Assembly: GCF_025210435.1 (NCBI RefSeq)
Contig: NZ_JAOART010000023.1
Span: 1-64,000 of the forward strand
Length of the DNA stretch: 64,000 bases
Direction: 5' to 3'
Origin: Anaeromicrobium sp.
GTDB lineage: Bacteria; Bacillota; Clostridia; Peptostreptococcales; Thermotaleaceae
The position numbers were made by a program, and so were the translations under genes. Shown here in pieces: positions 36,966 through 46,085 of the stretch (its first letter is position 1; every line of letters starts with the position of its first letter). The notes below the pieces were generated by a model. That model was given only the letters and a program-made list of their open reading frames with translations. It was not told the origin of the DNA and made no database searches.

Positions 36966-37204
36966 TATAGATTTCTGGTGTATAAACTTGCTTTATGTGA
37001 GCCTATTTCAGGAAAATATATTGAAAATCTTTTCCACCCAAGTCCTTGTCACAAGCGAAAGTGTGAATCTTCGTAGATAGGTTCACGTGTCATGTTGGAG
37101 TAGCATAGGATGTTGTGACGTTCCAGGGTTCCAAAAATTTTCAATATATTTTCCCTTATAGGCAAGTTACTGTATAAAGAAAGTTTAGTGTTACAAAATC
37201 TATA
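36966..37204 (+). repeat. Family A MITE-like repeat, copy 4 (inside the CIS operon)
   Basis: 239 bp between TATAGATTT and AAATCTATA, between the second baseplate J-type gene and the gpI-like gene. AAGGAGG of the next gene lies 5 bases after it. Confidence 0.88.
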
Positions 37205-37220
37205 TTTTAAGGAGGTGGGA

Positions 37221-39239
37221 ATGTTGTATAAGGACCCAGAATTTATTTCCATAATAAAAGAGGAGGATTTTAAAAGAGGCCTATTTAAGAATATTATTTA
37301 TGAAGATGGATTGAAAGTTATGCAGGTGAATAAATATGCTCTTAGCCATACGGTGGATATGTACGAAAAGGCAAATATGGGAGAAATAATAAATTATACC
37401 TCTGAAGATTATGGAATAATTTATTTTATAGATAATAAGGGGCAGCTATGGGAGTATGACATATTAACAGATAAACTAGAACTTATGTATGAAATAGATG
37501 AATTTAAATATATTATAGATTTTAGATTAGATAACAATAAAATATATGGACTTTTCAAAGATCATAATTATTACACCAAATCCTTTTGTCTAGGAACAGG
37601 GCAAATTTTGAGGGAGATTAGGACTAATATAGATGAAATAGAAGATTATACTATGGATTATGAAGGAAATAGCATATTGTTAAAGGCTAATTTGAATTTG
37701 ATAAAATTATCAATTAAAAATAATCAAATAGAAGAATTTTCTTTAAAAGGTATTTTAGAGCCCCTAGATAATAATAGAAAATATATTATGGCAATGGGTA
37801 AAGACGAAACAATAGCCATAGGATGTAAATTAAATGGAGTAGTAAAAGTCATATCATTAAAAGAACTTTCTAATAAAAATTTTAGTGAGGCTTTATTAAA
37901 AGAGTTTAAAGTGAATAAAATAATGTGTATGGCCACAGATAGAAATGGATATTTCCATATAAACCATGAAAAAAACGGACAATTCTGTATAGAGAAAATA
38001 AAAGACTATGAGAAATTAGAACAGGTATTTTATTTAAAATTAAAATCTAAGGATATGGTATTTGATAAAAGGGATAGGTTGTATTTAAGAAGTATAGATG
38101 ATGTATTTTACATTATAAAGAAAAAATTATCTATAAGGTCCATAAATAATTATAGGAGAAATTCTGGAATATATTACTCCCCCATACTAGATAGTCAAAA
38201 GGAAAATATGAAATGGCATAAGATTTTAATAGATGCTCATATTCCAATGGATACACAAATAAGGATTAGATACTATGCCTTTGATCATAGGAATATCCCT
38301 TGGGCAGATAAGTCCTATGATATGGAATATTTCATTCATAATGAAAGTATTTCCATGGAAGAAAAGGAAAATTATTTTGAAAAACTTTGGCAGGGAGAAA
38401 TAGTAAATCCAAAGGAAGCTTTATTTCATAGGGCTAGAGGTAGGTATATCCTTATGAGAATAGAGTTAAATGGCAGAGCGTTGCATACTCCTTTAATGAA
38501 AAAAATTAGGGCATATTTTGGAACGTCTTCCTATACAAAATATCTTCCAGAAATATATGAAAGTACTTCTGATGAGGATGACTTTTTAGAAAGATATTTA
38601 TCTATACTTGAAAGCTTTTACATGGACATAGAAGAAAAAATAGATTATGTTTCTAATTATTTTCATGTGGATACGACTCCACCTAAGTTTTTAAGATGGT
38701 TATGTAAATGGATCGGAATGGACATATATCAAACGTGGGAAGATAATAAACTTAGAAAGCTTATTAAAAGGGCTCCCTACTTATATAGAAAAAGAGGAAC
38801 AAAAAAAGCTATTGAGGATATATTAGAAATTTATTTAGGACACAAACCCATAATTGTTGAAAACTTTTTAATTAACAAAGGGGAAGAAAATATAGAATTG
38901 AAAAAAGTAATGGGGAATTTATATGAAAATAACCCATATAGTTACACAGTACTCATAAATTCAGAGGAAGATTTAAATCAAGAAGAGGTAGAATGGATTG
39001 ACAAAATTTTAAAAAATGAATCTCCAGCATTTTCAAAGTACAATTTCATAATCTTAAAACCATGGATATTTTTAGATAAACATAGTTATGTGGGCTTGAA
39101 TTCGTCCATATCAGGATATACTTATTTGAAGCTAGATGGAAAATCTATGCTGCCATACAATGCTGTTTTAATGGATAAGGATAGGGAAAATCAATTAGAT
39201 GGATACACAAGATTAAATATAAATGGAAACTTAGATTAA
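37221..39239 (+). CDS. Tail protein with gpI-like C-terminal domain
   Basis: A 672-residue protein starting at ATG 37221 after AAGGAGGTGGG; an upstream in-frame ATG at 37188 lies in the repeat. The first 320 residues are repetitive beta strands, perhaps a propeller. The C-terminal region, about residues 440-560, has YTKYLPEIYESTSDEDDFLE, RYLSILESFYMDIEEKIDYV, TTPPKFLRWLCKWIGM and YRKRGTKKAIEDILEIYLGH, the P2 gpI/TIGR02242 tail protein signature. It is expected at the outer baseplate, where fibres attach. Confidence 0.82.
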   Translation: MLYKDPEFISIIKEEDFKRGLFKNIIYEDGLKVMQVNKYALSHTVDMYEKANMGEIINYTSEDYGIIYFIDNKGQLWEYDILTDKLELMYEIDEFKYIIDFRLDNNKIYGLFKDHNYYTKSFCLGTGQILREIRTNIDEIEDYTMDYEGNSILLKANLNLIKLSIKNNQIEEFSLKGILEPLDNNRKYIMAMGKDETIAIGCKLNGVVKVISLKELSNKNFSEALLKEFKVNKIMCMATDRNGYFHINHEKNGQFCIEKIKDYEKLEQVFYLKLKSKDMVFDKRDRLYLRSIDDVFYIIKKKLSIRSINNYRRNSGIYYSPILDSQKENMKWHKILIDAHIPMDTQIRIRYYAFDHRNIPWADKSYDMEYFIHNESISMEEKENYFEKLWQGEIVNPKEALFHRARGRYILMRIELNGRALHTPLMKKIRAYFGTSSYTKYLPEIYESTSDEDDFLERYLSILESFYMDIEEKIDYVSNYFHVDTTPPKFLRWLCKWIGMDIYQTWEDNKLRKLIKRAPYLYRKRGTKKAIEDILEIYLGHKPIIVENFLINKGEENIELKKVMGNLYENNPYSYTVLINSEEDLNQEEVEWIDKILKNESPAFSKYNFIILKPWIFLDKHSYVGLNSSISGYTYLKLDGKSMLPYNAVLMDKDRENQLDGYTRLNINGNLD

Positions 39240-39256
39240 TAAGGGGGCATTTGTGC

Positions 39257-41122
39257 ATGAGCAATTTTAAAATATACCCATTTCAAAAGAATAAATACTT
39301 TTATGGGAAATTATTAACTGTCAGGGACTTTGAGTTAGAGCAAAAATTTAATGATGAGAAAAGATATATGTTAAATAGGCTTCTTTATGGAAGTGGAATT
39401 GTATCTGGTCTAAAGGTAGTTATGATTGATGAACAGACCATATCCATAGAACCGGGTATAGCCATTGATCAATTAGGACGTGAGATTGTGGTCCCATCTC
39501 CTATTACTCAAAAGTTGTCCTTAATAAATGGTTTTGACAACAATAATTATTCTAAATCCTTATATCTTTGCTTAGGATACAAAGAATCAGGAAAAGAAAG
39601 GGTACATGCTGTTGCAGGAGGATTAGGAGAGTCACAGGAAATAAATCAATATAACAGAGTTCAAGAAGGTTATGAAGTATTAATCAAGGAAAAGGTAGAA
39701 GACTCCTATTTAAAAAAGAATATAGATATAAGTTATAAAAGTTTTATTGTATATGAAAACTCTGAGGTAATAGTTAAGATGAAACACCCATCTTTCCTTA
39801 ATCCAGGGGAAGTATTTGAAGTATATACTATAATTGAAAAAAAGAGAAAAAATATAAAAGTAGATTTAGATTTCAAAGTAAACTCTTTAGGAGCTAAGTC
39901 AGTAGATGAAACGGATGAGGATGGATTTAAGGTACATTTTAAGGAACTAATAGATGGGAATAATATGTTTTATCAGATTAAATCCTTAGTAATAGCTAAT
40001 AATAAGATAGGAGATGAATGGTCCTTTCAAATTCCAAAGGAAGAGTTTATCATAAAAATAGAGAATGAAAAGGATACAATTGGAGAAGATTTAAAATCCC
40101 TATTTTCAATTACAGAGGAAAACAAAAAGGAAAGACTATTAAAAGAATATAATGACCATACTATTGATCATACCATAGATAGGGGAAGTTTCGATTACAT
40201 ATATTTAGGTAAAATTGATATTATTCATGTGGGATCTACTTATCTAATAAAAAAAATAATTCATGTTCCATTTAATCAATATATATACAATAATAATCAA
40301 ATTAAGAATTTAGCCATGATAAATAGTGATTCTGCAGCCTTTAATATAAGTACAGATGTTAAAACGGACATAGTAGATTGTAATGAAACTCCAGATGTGA
40401 ATATAAACTACAATCATAAATTAAATCAATTTAAATTTGATTTTAAAATGCCTAGAAATCAATTGATATTTGAAAACATAGTAACCGGAACTGTGGATAT
40501 TCAAATAAATGATAATTTTAAATTTGGTAAAAATATGGTGAGTGAAGAAATATATCATGGATTAGGATTAGGGCCTGTATATATTCATGCGGGCATTGAG
40601 GAAGGATACGAAGATAATATATCAGATGAAGAAAGGATTTATTACGGAGCATCAGAAGTCTTTTATAAGACTCAATTTGAATCTGATGCAACCACTTATT
40701 CATTAGGAACCCTTGTATATCCCAAAAAGGGATCTTTTAGGATTGGAATTAGACTTCAATCGGCAAAAAGAGGTAAGACTATACGACTTAGATGGTGGGC
40801 ATATAAAAACTTATCTGCCATAGATCAAAAGAAACATGTGAAAGTAATCATAAACCCATCTGAAATACTACTAGATAAGGGCCAATTATTCCAATTCTCT
40901 GGAATTGTACATGGAAATGAAGGTGATGATCTAGTCTGGAGTATAGAAGATGAAAATGGAGGAACTATAGATGAATTTGGACTATATACTGCACCAGAAG
41001 TGGAGGGTATATATAAAATCAAAGCTGTAAGTAAAAGTGATTCTACTAAGTTTGCATATGGTATAGTAACTGTAAAGGGTGAAAGTAAATTTAAAGGAAC
41101 CTTAGATAAAATAAAGATATAA
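39257..41122 (+). CDS. CIS-associated protein with Ig-like C-terminus
   Basis: A 621-residue protein. The ATG at 39257 lies nine bases after AAGGGGG; a TTG at 39251 is too close. The N-terminal 100 residues (KYFYGKLLTVRDFELEQKF, LNRLLYGSGIVSGLKV, IEPGIAIDQLGREIVV) match a domain recurrent at the end of CIS clusters. The middle is beta-rich. The last 80 residues look like a bacterial Ig-like (Big-2) domain (VIINPSEILLDKGQLFQFSG, then LYTAPEVEGIYKIKAVS). It may be the outermost baseplate part or the receptor-binding element, since no typical fibre gene was found. Last gene of the locus. Confidence 0.6.
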   Translation: MSNFKIYPFQKNKYFYGKLLTVRDFELEQKFNDEKRYMLNRLLYGSGIVSGLKVVMIDEQTISIEPGIAIDQLGREIVVPSPITQKLSLINGFDNNNYSKSLYLCLGYKESGKERVHAVAGGLGESQEINQYNRVQEGYEVLIKEKVEDSYLKKNIDISYKSFIVYENSEVIVKMKHPSFLNPGEVFEVYTIIEKKRKNIKVDLDFKVNSLGAKSVDETDEDGFKVHFKELIDGNNMFYQIKSLVIANNKIGDEWSFQIPKEEFIIKIENEKDTIGEDLKSLFSITEENKKERLLKEYNDHTIDHTIDRGSFDYIYLGKIDIIHVGSTYLIKKIIHVPFNQYIYNNNQIKNLAMINSDSAAFNISTDVKTDIVDCNETPDVNINYNHKLNQFKFDFKMPRNQLIFENIVTGTVDIQINDNFKFGKNMVSEEIYHGLGLGPVYIHAGIEEGYEDNISDEERIYYGASEVFYKTQFESDATTYSLGTLVYPKKGSFRIGIRLQSAKRGKTIRLRWWAYKNLSAIDQKKHVKVIINPSEILLDKGQLFQFSGIVHGNEGDDLVWSIEDENGGTIDEFGLYTAPEVEGIYKIKAVSKSDSTKFAYGIVTVKGESKFKGTLDKIKI

Positions 41123-41133
41123 AGAATAGTAGT

Positions 41134-41368
41134 TATAGATTTCTGGTGTATAAACTTGCTTTATGTGGGCCTATTTCAGGAAACTATTGAAAATCTTTTC
41201 CACCCAAGTCCTTGTCACAAGCGAAAGTGTGAATCTTCGTATATAGGTTCATGAGTCATGCTGGAGTAGCATAGGATGTTGTGACGTTCCAGGGTTCCAA
41301 AGATTTTCAATCGTTTCCCTTATAGGCAAGTTACTGTATAAAGAAAGCTTAGTGTTCATAAATCTATA
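41134..41368 (+). repeat. Family A MITE-like repeat, copy 5
   Basis: 235 bp between TATAGATTT and AAATCTATA, immediately after the last CIS gene. It could end or process the CIS transcript. Confidence 0.88.
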
Positions 41369-41560
41369 TAGATTTATCAACTGAAAAATTTTTTTATACA
41401 ATAATTTTATATTATATTTTTGGTAACAGGTTATAGGTGACTGGTGGTGGAAAAAGGAATATTGAAATCTTTTTCTGTTACCAGTTCCCTGTCACCTGTC
41501 ACCAATTTTTATGTGAGCTTATTTCAGGAAAATATATTGAAAATTTTTATCCGCTAGGAA
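41366..41560. repeat. Mosaic of a second family A copy and a GGTGACAGG-type inverted repeat
   Basis: Starts with TATAGATTTATCAACT, as in the end of copy 2. It is then interrupted at 41421-41504 by an inverted repeat with arms GGTAACAGGTTATAGGTGAC and GTCACC-rich blocks, and resumes with ATGTGAGCTTATTTCAGG and AATATATTGAAAAT of family A. This looks like a nested insertion of one small element in another, now decayed. Confidence 0.55.
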
Positions 41561-41647
41561 AAGGTTTTATTTCACATGGACACACAGGTGTATTCATACT
41601 AAAAACTAATATTGAAAAATAAAATATAAAAAAAACTTAAAAATATA

Positions 41648-41676
41648 TTGACAATTGAAGGAAAACTTTATAGAAT
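41648..41676 (+). promoter_or_regulatory. Sigma-A-type promoter of the T-box leader
   Basis: -35 TTGACA at 41648-41653, 17-base spacer, -10 TAGAAT at 41671-41676. It lies just before the T-box leader and the NSS transporter gene. Confidence 0.75.
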
Positions 41677-41684
41677 ATATATCA

Positions 41685-41995
41685 TGAAATGGAAAAAAAC
41701 ACCGAAATTTTAAAAGCTGTGACGGAGAGAAAAATACATAAGTCTTGTCTACAGAGAGTCAATGGTTGCTGGAAATTGACGTCAAGATCGTATATAATAA
41801 TCACTCCTAAGCTACCATGCCGAAAGTTAGTTCAATTAAGTGTGGTCGGTTGTCACCGTTATATGACTAGGGTTCGAGAAATCTGACCTGATTTTGAGAT
41901 GCAACTTTTGTTGTAAAATAGGGTGGTACCGCGAGTAATATCTTTCGCCCCTATGCTATGTGTATTAGCTTAGGGATGAAAGATTTTTTTATTAC
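41685..41995 (+). promoter_or_regulatory. T-box riboswitch (tRNA-sensing leader) with terminator
   Basis: The T-box core AGGGTGGTACCGCG is at 41920-41933. Stem I begins about 41720, with an AGAGAG bulge region and a distal loop GGTTGCTGGAAA. The alternative terminator has arms ATCTTTC-GCCCCTA and TAGGGAT-GAAAGAT, followed by TTTTTTA near 41994. Uncharged tRNA would pair with the T-box bulge and allow read-through into the transporter gene. The right side of the specifier loop reads TCGTATATAA; TAT (Tyr) is the most plausible codon, but this needs folding to confirm. Confidence 0.9.
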
Positions 41996-42103
41996 CAAAA
42001 AAACATATGAATCTCAGACATTTATAAAAATGAACATTCATATGTCAGAAAAAAGAACTTATTCTGAATTTTAAGAAACATCAGACAACAAGGAGGATTT
42101 AGT

Positions 42104-43453
42104 ATGAACAGTGATGGAAGAGAGCAGTGGGGGTCTAAAATAGGATTCTTACTAGCAGCAGCAGGATCTGCCGTTGGTCTAGGCAACTTATGGAAGTTCC
42201 CTTATATGGCAGGGAAAAATGGTGGTGGAGTATTCGTAGTTGTATACTTAGGAATACTTATAACCCTTGGATTTACTTTAATGGCAGGAGAATTAACACT
42301 TGGTAGATTTACACAATTAAATGCCATTGGTGCTTATAGAAAAATAAGCAAAAAGCTTACTTGGGTTGGAGCTATAGGAGTATTTACAGCATTTTTAATT
42401 TTATCTTTTTACAGCGTTATAGGTGGATGGGTTATTAACTATATTATAAAGACTTGTACTGGAGCTTTAAATACTTCAGACTCGGCAGCCCTTGGAGATA
42501 TGTTTGGTCAAATGATTTCTGATCCGGTTATGCCTATTGTATTCCACGGAGTATTTATGATTGCTACACTGGTAATAGTATTAGGTGGAATTGGAGAGGG
42601 GATAGAAAAGGCAAGTAAAGTAATGATGCCAGCCCTATTGGTTATGATTGTTGCATTAGCTATTCGTTCTGTAACATTACCAGGAGCTGAAGCAGGACTT
42701 GAGTTTTTCTTGAAACCTGATTTTAGCAAATTAAATGGTGCTTTAGTATTAGATGCATTAGGACAAGTATTCTTCTCGTTGAGTTTAGGAATGGGAATCA
42801 TAATTACCTACGGAAGTTACTTACCTAAGGAGGAGAATATACCACAAAGTGCAGTATATATTCCCCTTATAGATACGGCTGTAGCATTACTTGCAGGATT
42901 TGCCATCCTACCAGCAGTATTTGCGTTAGGATTTGAACCAACAGCAGGACCAGGACTTATGTTTATAACATTACCAGCAGTATTTGCAAAGATGCCATTT
43001 GGAACTTTCTTTGGACTATTATTCTTTGTATTAGTATTATTAGCAGCCTTAACATCATCTATTTCATTACTAGAAGTATGTGTATCATATGTAGTTGATG
43101 AATGGGGATGGGATAGAAAGAAGACTACTTTAACATTAGGTTTTGTAATATTTGCAGTTGGAGTACCTGCATCATTATCCTTAGGACCATGGGCAGACGT
43201 AAAGATATTTGGTAAAGGATTCTTTGACCTATATGATTATGTAACACAAAATATATTCCTACCACTTGGTGGACTTATGTCGTGTATAACTATTGGTTGG
43301 GTATGGGGTGTTGATAACGCCATTAAGGAAGCTACTAATAATGGCAAAGTTAAGTTTGCACTAGGTAAACTTTGGGGATTCCTAATCAAATATATAGCAC
43401 CTTTAGCAATAGGTAAAGTATTCTACGATTCGTTTATAGTTACATTATTTTAA
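42104..43453 (+). CDS. Sodium-dependent transporter of the NSS/SNF family (amino acid uptake)
   Basis: A 449-residue membrane protein with the NSS signature in helix 1, GSAVGLGNLWKFPYMAGKNG, including the unwound segment that binds Na+ and substrate. About eleven helices are visible, the usual number in bacterial members such as LeuT relatives and Tyt1. It takes up an amino acid with sodium. A T-box leader directly upstream means expression rises when one tRNA is uncharged, so the substrate should be that amino acid (tyrosine is the best guess). ATG after AAGGAGG. Single-gene unit ended by a terminator. Confidence 0.9.
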   Translation: MNSDGREQWGSKIGFLLAAAGSAVGLGNLWKFPYMAGKNGGGVFVVVYLGILITLGFTLMAGELTLGRFTQLNAIGAYRKISKKLTWVGAIGVFTAFLILSFYSVIGGWVINYIIKTCTGALNTSDSAALGDMFGQMISDPVMPIVFHGVFMIATLVIVLGGIGEGIEKASKVMMPALLVMIVALAIRSVTLPGAEAGLEFFLKPDFSKLNGALVLDALGQVFFSLSLGMGIIITYGSYLPKEENIPQSAVYIPLIDTAVALLAGFAILPAVFALGFEPTAGPGLMFITLPAVFAKMPFGTFFGLLFFVLVLLAALTSSISLLEVCVSYVVDEWGWDRKKTTLTLGFVIFAVGVPASLSLGPWADVKIFGKGFFDLYDYVTQNIFLPLGGLMSCITIGWVWGVDNAIKEATNNGKVKFALGKLWGFLIKYIAPLAIGKVFYDSFIVTLF

Positions 43454-43470
43454 ATAGAGATTTTAATATA

Positions 43471-43513
43471 AGGGAGAGTGTCTCAGAAAAAGAGATCCTC
43501 TCTTATTTTTTTT
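43471..43513 (+). terminator. Rho-independent terminator after the NSS gene
   Basis: Nested stem GGGAGAG-TCTC / GAGA-CTCTC followed by TTATTTTTTTT, 17 bases after the stop codon of the transporter gene. Confidence 0.8.
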
Positions 43514-43575
43514 ATAAATATGATATAATATGTTGAAAATAAAATAAGGCGTATTTACTTGAGAGGAAGAATAAA

Positions 43576-45171
43576 ATGATTAGAATAAATGAAATAAGAC
43601 TTACTATAGATGAAGACATTAAATTATTAAAGAAAAAGATATCTAAAAAATTGAGAGTTAATATGGATCATATAAAAGAATATCATATATACAGACAATC
43701 TATAGATGCTAGGAAAAGGGATAATTTATACTTTGTATATACAATAGATGTGGAAGTTGAAAATGAAGATAAAATATTAAAGAAAATAAAGGGAATCAAT
43801 AAATCACCAAATTTAGAATATATTCAAGTCCAGGAAGGTGAAGATGAATTAAAAAATTCACCTATAATAATAGGAAGTGGTCCTGCTGGAATGTTTTGTG
43901 GTCTACTATTAGCTCATAGGGGATATAATCCAATCATATTAGAACGTGGAGAAGATGTGGATGAAAGGACAAAAACTATAGATAACCTATGGAATAATAA
44001 TAAATTAAATATTGAATCTAATGTGCAGTTTGGAGAAGGTGGAGCAGGGACTTTCTCTGATGGAAAACTTACTACGAGAATAAAGGATAAGAGATGTAGA
44101 AAGGTTTTAGAGGAATTTGTGAAAGCTGGAGCACCAGAAGAAATAATGTATTTACATAAACCTCATATAGGAACAGATATACTAAAAGATGTGGTTAAGA
44201 ATATGAGAAACTCCATAATAGAACATGGAGGACAAGTAAGATTTAATGCTAAAGTAACAGATATATTAATAGAAGATAAAAAGGTAGTAGGAGTACAAGT
44301 CAATAATAAGGAAAAGATAGGATCGGATATTGTCATATTAGGAGTAGGTCATAGTGCTAGGGATACTTATAAGGTTCTTTATGATAATGGGGTTAAGATT
44401 GAGCAAAAGGCCTTTTCCGTAGGAGTTAGAATAGAACATCCTCAAGAACTAATAAATGAATCCCAATACAAAAAATTTAAAGACCATCCAAGACTAGGGG
44501 CAGCTGACTATAGGTTAACCCATAAGACAAAAGATGATAGGGGAGTATACACATTTTGTATGTGCCCAGGTGGTGTAGTGGTAGCTGCAGCATCAGAGGA
44601 AAATATGGTGGTTACAAATGGCATGAGTGAATATAAAAGAGACAAAGAAAATGCCAACAGTGCTTTATTAGTTCAAGTGATGGAATCAGACTTTGGAAGT
44701 GATCATCCTCTAGGGGGAGTAGAATTCCAAAGGAAGTGGGAAGCTAAAGCCTTTAAAGTAGGTGGAGGTAATTATCACGCACCGGCCCAATTAGTGGAAG
44801 ACTTTTTGTTAGATAGACCATCTGAGGGTCCAGGAAAGGTAACTCCATCTTATAGACCAGGGGTAACATGGACAAATTTAAATGAGTGTTTACCTGATTT
44901 TGTGGTAAATTCATTAAAGAATGCTTTAATGGAAATGGATAAGAAACTTAAAGGTTTTGGACTTAAGGATGCAGTTATGACAGCTATTGAAACGAGAAGT
45001 TCAGCACCCGTTAGAATACTAAGAGATCCGAAAGAATTAGAAAGTGTAAATGTTAAAGGCCTATATCCCATAGGAGAAGGTAGTGGATATGCAGGTGGTA
45101 TAGTTTCAGCAGCAGTAGATGGAATTAAGGCAGCTGAATCTATTATAAGTAAATATAAAGGAACAGTTTAA
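43576..45171 (+). CDS. FAD-dependent oxidoreductase (COG2509-type)
   Basis: A 531-residue protein. A 90-residue N-terminal extension (KKKISKKLRVNMDHIKEYHI) is followed by a dinucleotide-binding motif IIIGSGPAGMFCGLLLAHRG at about residues 95-115. Then come FGEGGAGTFSDGKLTTR and a C-terminal FAD segment GLYPIGEGSGYAGGIVSAAV. This is the widespread family of uncharacterised FAD-dependent dehydrogenases of Firmicutes; its substrate is not established. The gene has its own GAGAGGAAG site and is not in an operon. Confidence 0.85.
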   Translation: MIRINEIRLTIDEDIKLLKKKISKKLRVNMDHIKEYHIYRQSIDARKRDNLYFVYTIDVEVENEDKILKKIKGINKSPNLEYIQVQEGEDELKNSPIIIGSGPAGMFCGLLLAHRGYNPIILERGEDVDERTKTIDNLWNNNKLNIESNVQFGEGGAGTFSDGKLTTRIKDKRCRKVLEEFVKAGAPEEIMYLHKPHIGTDILKDVVKNMRNSIIEHGGQVRFNAKVTDILIEDKKVVGVQVNNKEKIGSDIVILGVGHSARDTYKVLYDNGVKIEQKAFSVGVRIEHPQELINESQYKKFKDHPRLGAADYRLTHKTKDDRGVYTFCMCPGGVVVAAASEENMVVTNGMSEYKRDKENANSALLVQVMESDFGSDHPLGGVEFQRKWEAKAFKVGGGNYHAPAQLVEDFLLDRPSEGPGKVTPSYRPGVTWTNLNECLPDFVVNSLKNALMEMDKKLKGFGLKDAVMTAIETRSSAPVRILRDPKELESVNVKGLYPIGEGSGYAGGIVSAAVDGIKAAESIISKYKGTV

Positions 45172-45183
45172 TAATGTAAGAGA

Positions 45184-45301
45184 TATATTTCGTAATAATA
45201 AACTTGCTTTATGTGAGCCTATTTCAGGAAAATATATTGAAAATTTTTTCCTTTATAGGCAAATTACTGTATAAAACGAATTTAAAACCACCAAATCTAT
45301 A
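45184..45301 (+). repeat. Family A MITE-like repeat, internally deleted copy 6
   Basis: 118 bp. The left end (AACTTGCTTTATGTGAGCC to AATATATTGAAAAT) joins directly to the right end (CCTTTATAGGCAAATTACTG to AAATCTATA), with the central 117 bp missing. Confidence 0.8.
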
Positions 45302-45304
45302 AAA

Positions 45305-45345
45305 ATAGTAGATAATAAAAGTCTACTATCTTTTATTTTTATTTA
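45305..45345 (+). terminator. Terminator downstream of the FAD oxidoreductase gene
   Basis: Arms ATAGTAGA and TCTACTAT followed by CTTTTATTTTTATTT, just beyond the deleted family A copy. Confidence 0.65.
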
Positions 45346-45414
45346 ATATTACACAAAAAACACCTAAGGGGCATATAATATAGTAATGTTTCTTCAGGTG
45401 TGGGAGGTGTAAGG

Positions 45415-46035
45415 GTGGACGAAAACAATAATATTATAGATGTGGATGAAAATGAATTAGATGAACTAGAGTTGGATGAACTGGAATTAGAAGAGGAAGC
45501 GGTTAGTAAAAAACAGAATAATGTGGTAGCTAATGTAATCGGAGAATTAGCTACTATGGATGTGATTCTTCCATTAGTAGTATATGTCCTATTAAATAAA
45601 GATGGCATTATAGGCACGAAAGATAAAAGAAACTCTAAAAAAGATAAAAAAGCTCAAGCTTACTTAGTGGAAAATATGAGGACAATAGTAGATAGGGGAC
45701 AAAATATTGTAGGAATGATTGATTCAGTAAATAAATATATGGAAAGAAAACAAGATGAGGTAACAATCTTAGGAAAAGAAAATGTACCCAATGACAAGGT
45801 GGAAATATTAGAAGTTGTAAGACCTTATGTGAAGGGAAAGGGAAGGAAAAAAATAGATAAGGCCATAGCTGCCAATGAAAAAATTAAGAAGTTAAAGTCT
45901 AGAGAAGAAAAGGATATATTAAGTAATGTTCAAGATATGACAGATATATTGGCGCTTGTACAATCGGATACGGGAGACCAAGTTAATGATGCTCTTAGAA
46001 AAGTAAGGGACATTATGGATATATTGCGAAGATAG
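45415..46035 (+). CDS. Unknown protein with acidic N-terminus
   Basis: A 206-residue soluble protein starting at GTG 45415, eight bases after GGGAGG; an upstream GTG at 45400 overlaps that site. Residues 1-35 are strongly acidic (ELDELELDELELEEE). One hydrophobic stretch near 45-65 (ATMDVILPLVVYVLL) is followed by a basic, helical remainder. No family recognised. A terminator follows, so it is a single-gene unit. Confidence 0.5.
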   Translation: MDENNNIIDVDENELDELELDELELEEEAVSKKQNNVVANVIGELATMDVILPLVVYVLLNKDGIIGTKDKRNSKKDKKAQAYLVENMRTIVDRGQNIVGMIDSVNKYMERKQDEVTILGKENVPNDKVEILEVVRPYVKGKGRKKIDKAIAANEKIKKLKSREEKDILSNVQDMTDILALVQSDTGDQVNDALRKVRDIMDILRR

Positions 46036-46038
46036 AAT

Positions 46039-46070
46039 AAAAAGTTTCTGCTTATGTGGAAACTTTTTTT
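46039..46070 (+). terminator. Terminator after the acidic unknown gene
   Basis: Stem AAAGTTTC / GAAACTTT with a 9-base loop, ending in TTTTTTT, 4 bases after the stop codon. Confidence 0.8.
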
Positions 46071-46085
46071 GATTATGAATAAATT

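Noticed and set aside
37049-37252. Minus-strand frame with similar C-terminal peptide also found at 46167-46370
   Set aside because: Both frames lie largely within family A repeats, so the shared peptide reflects repeat similarity and not a gene family.
41689-41886. 65-codon plus-strand frame before the NSS transporter gene
   Set aside because: It lies inside the T-box leader, has no ribosome binding site and overlaps conserved stem I.
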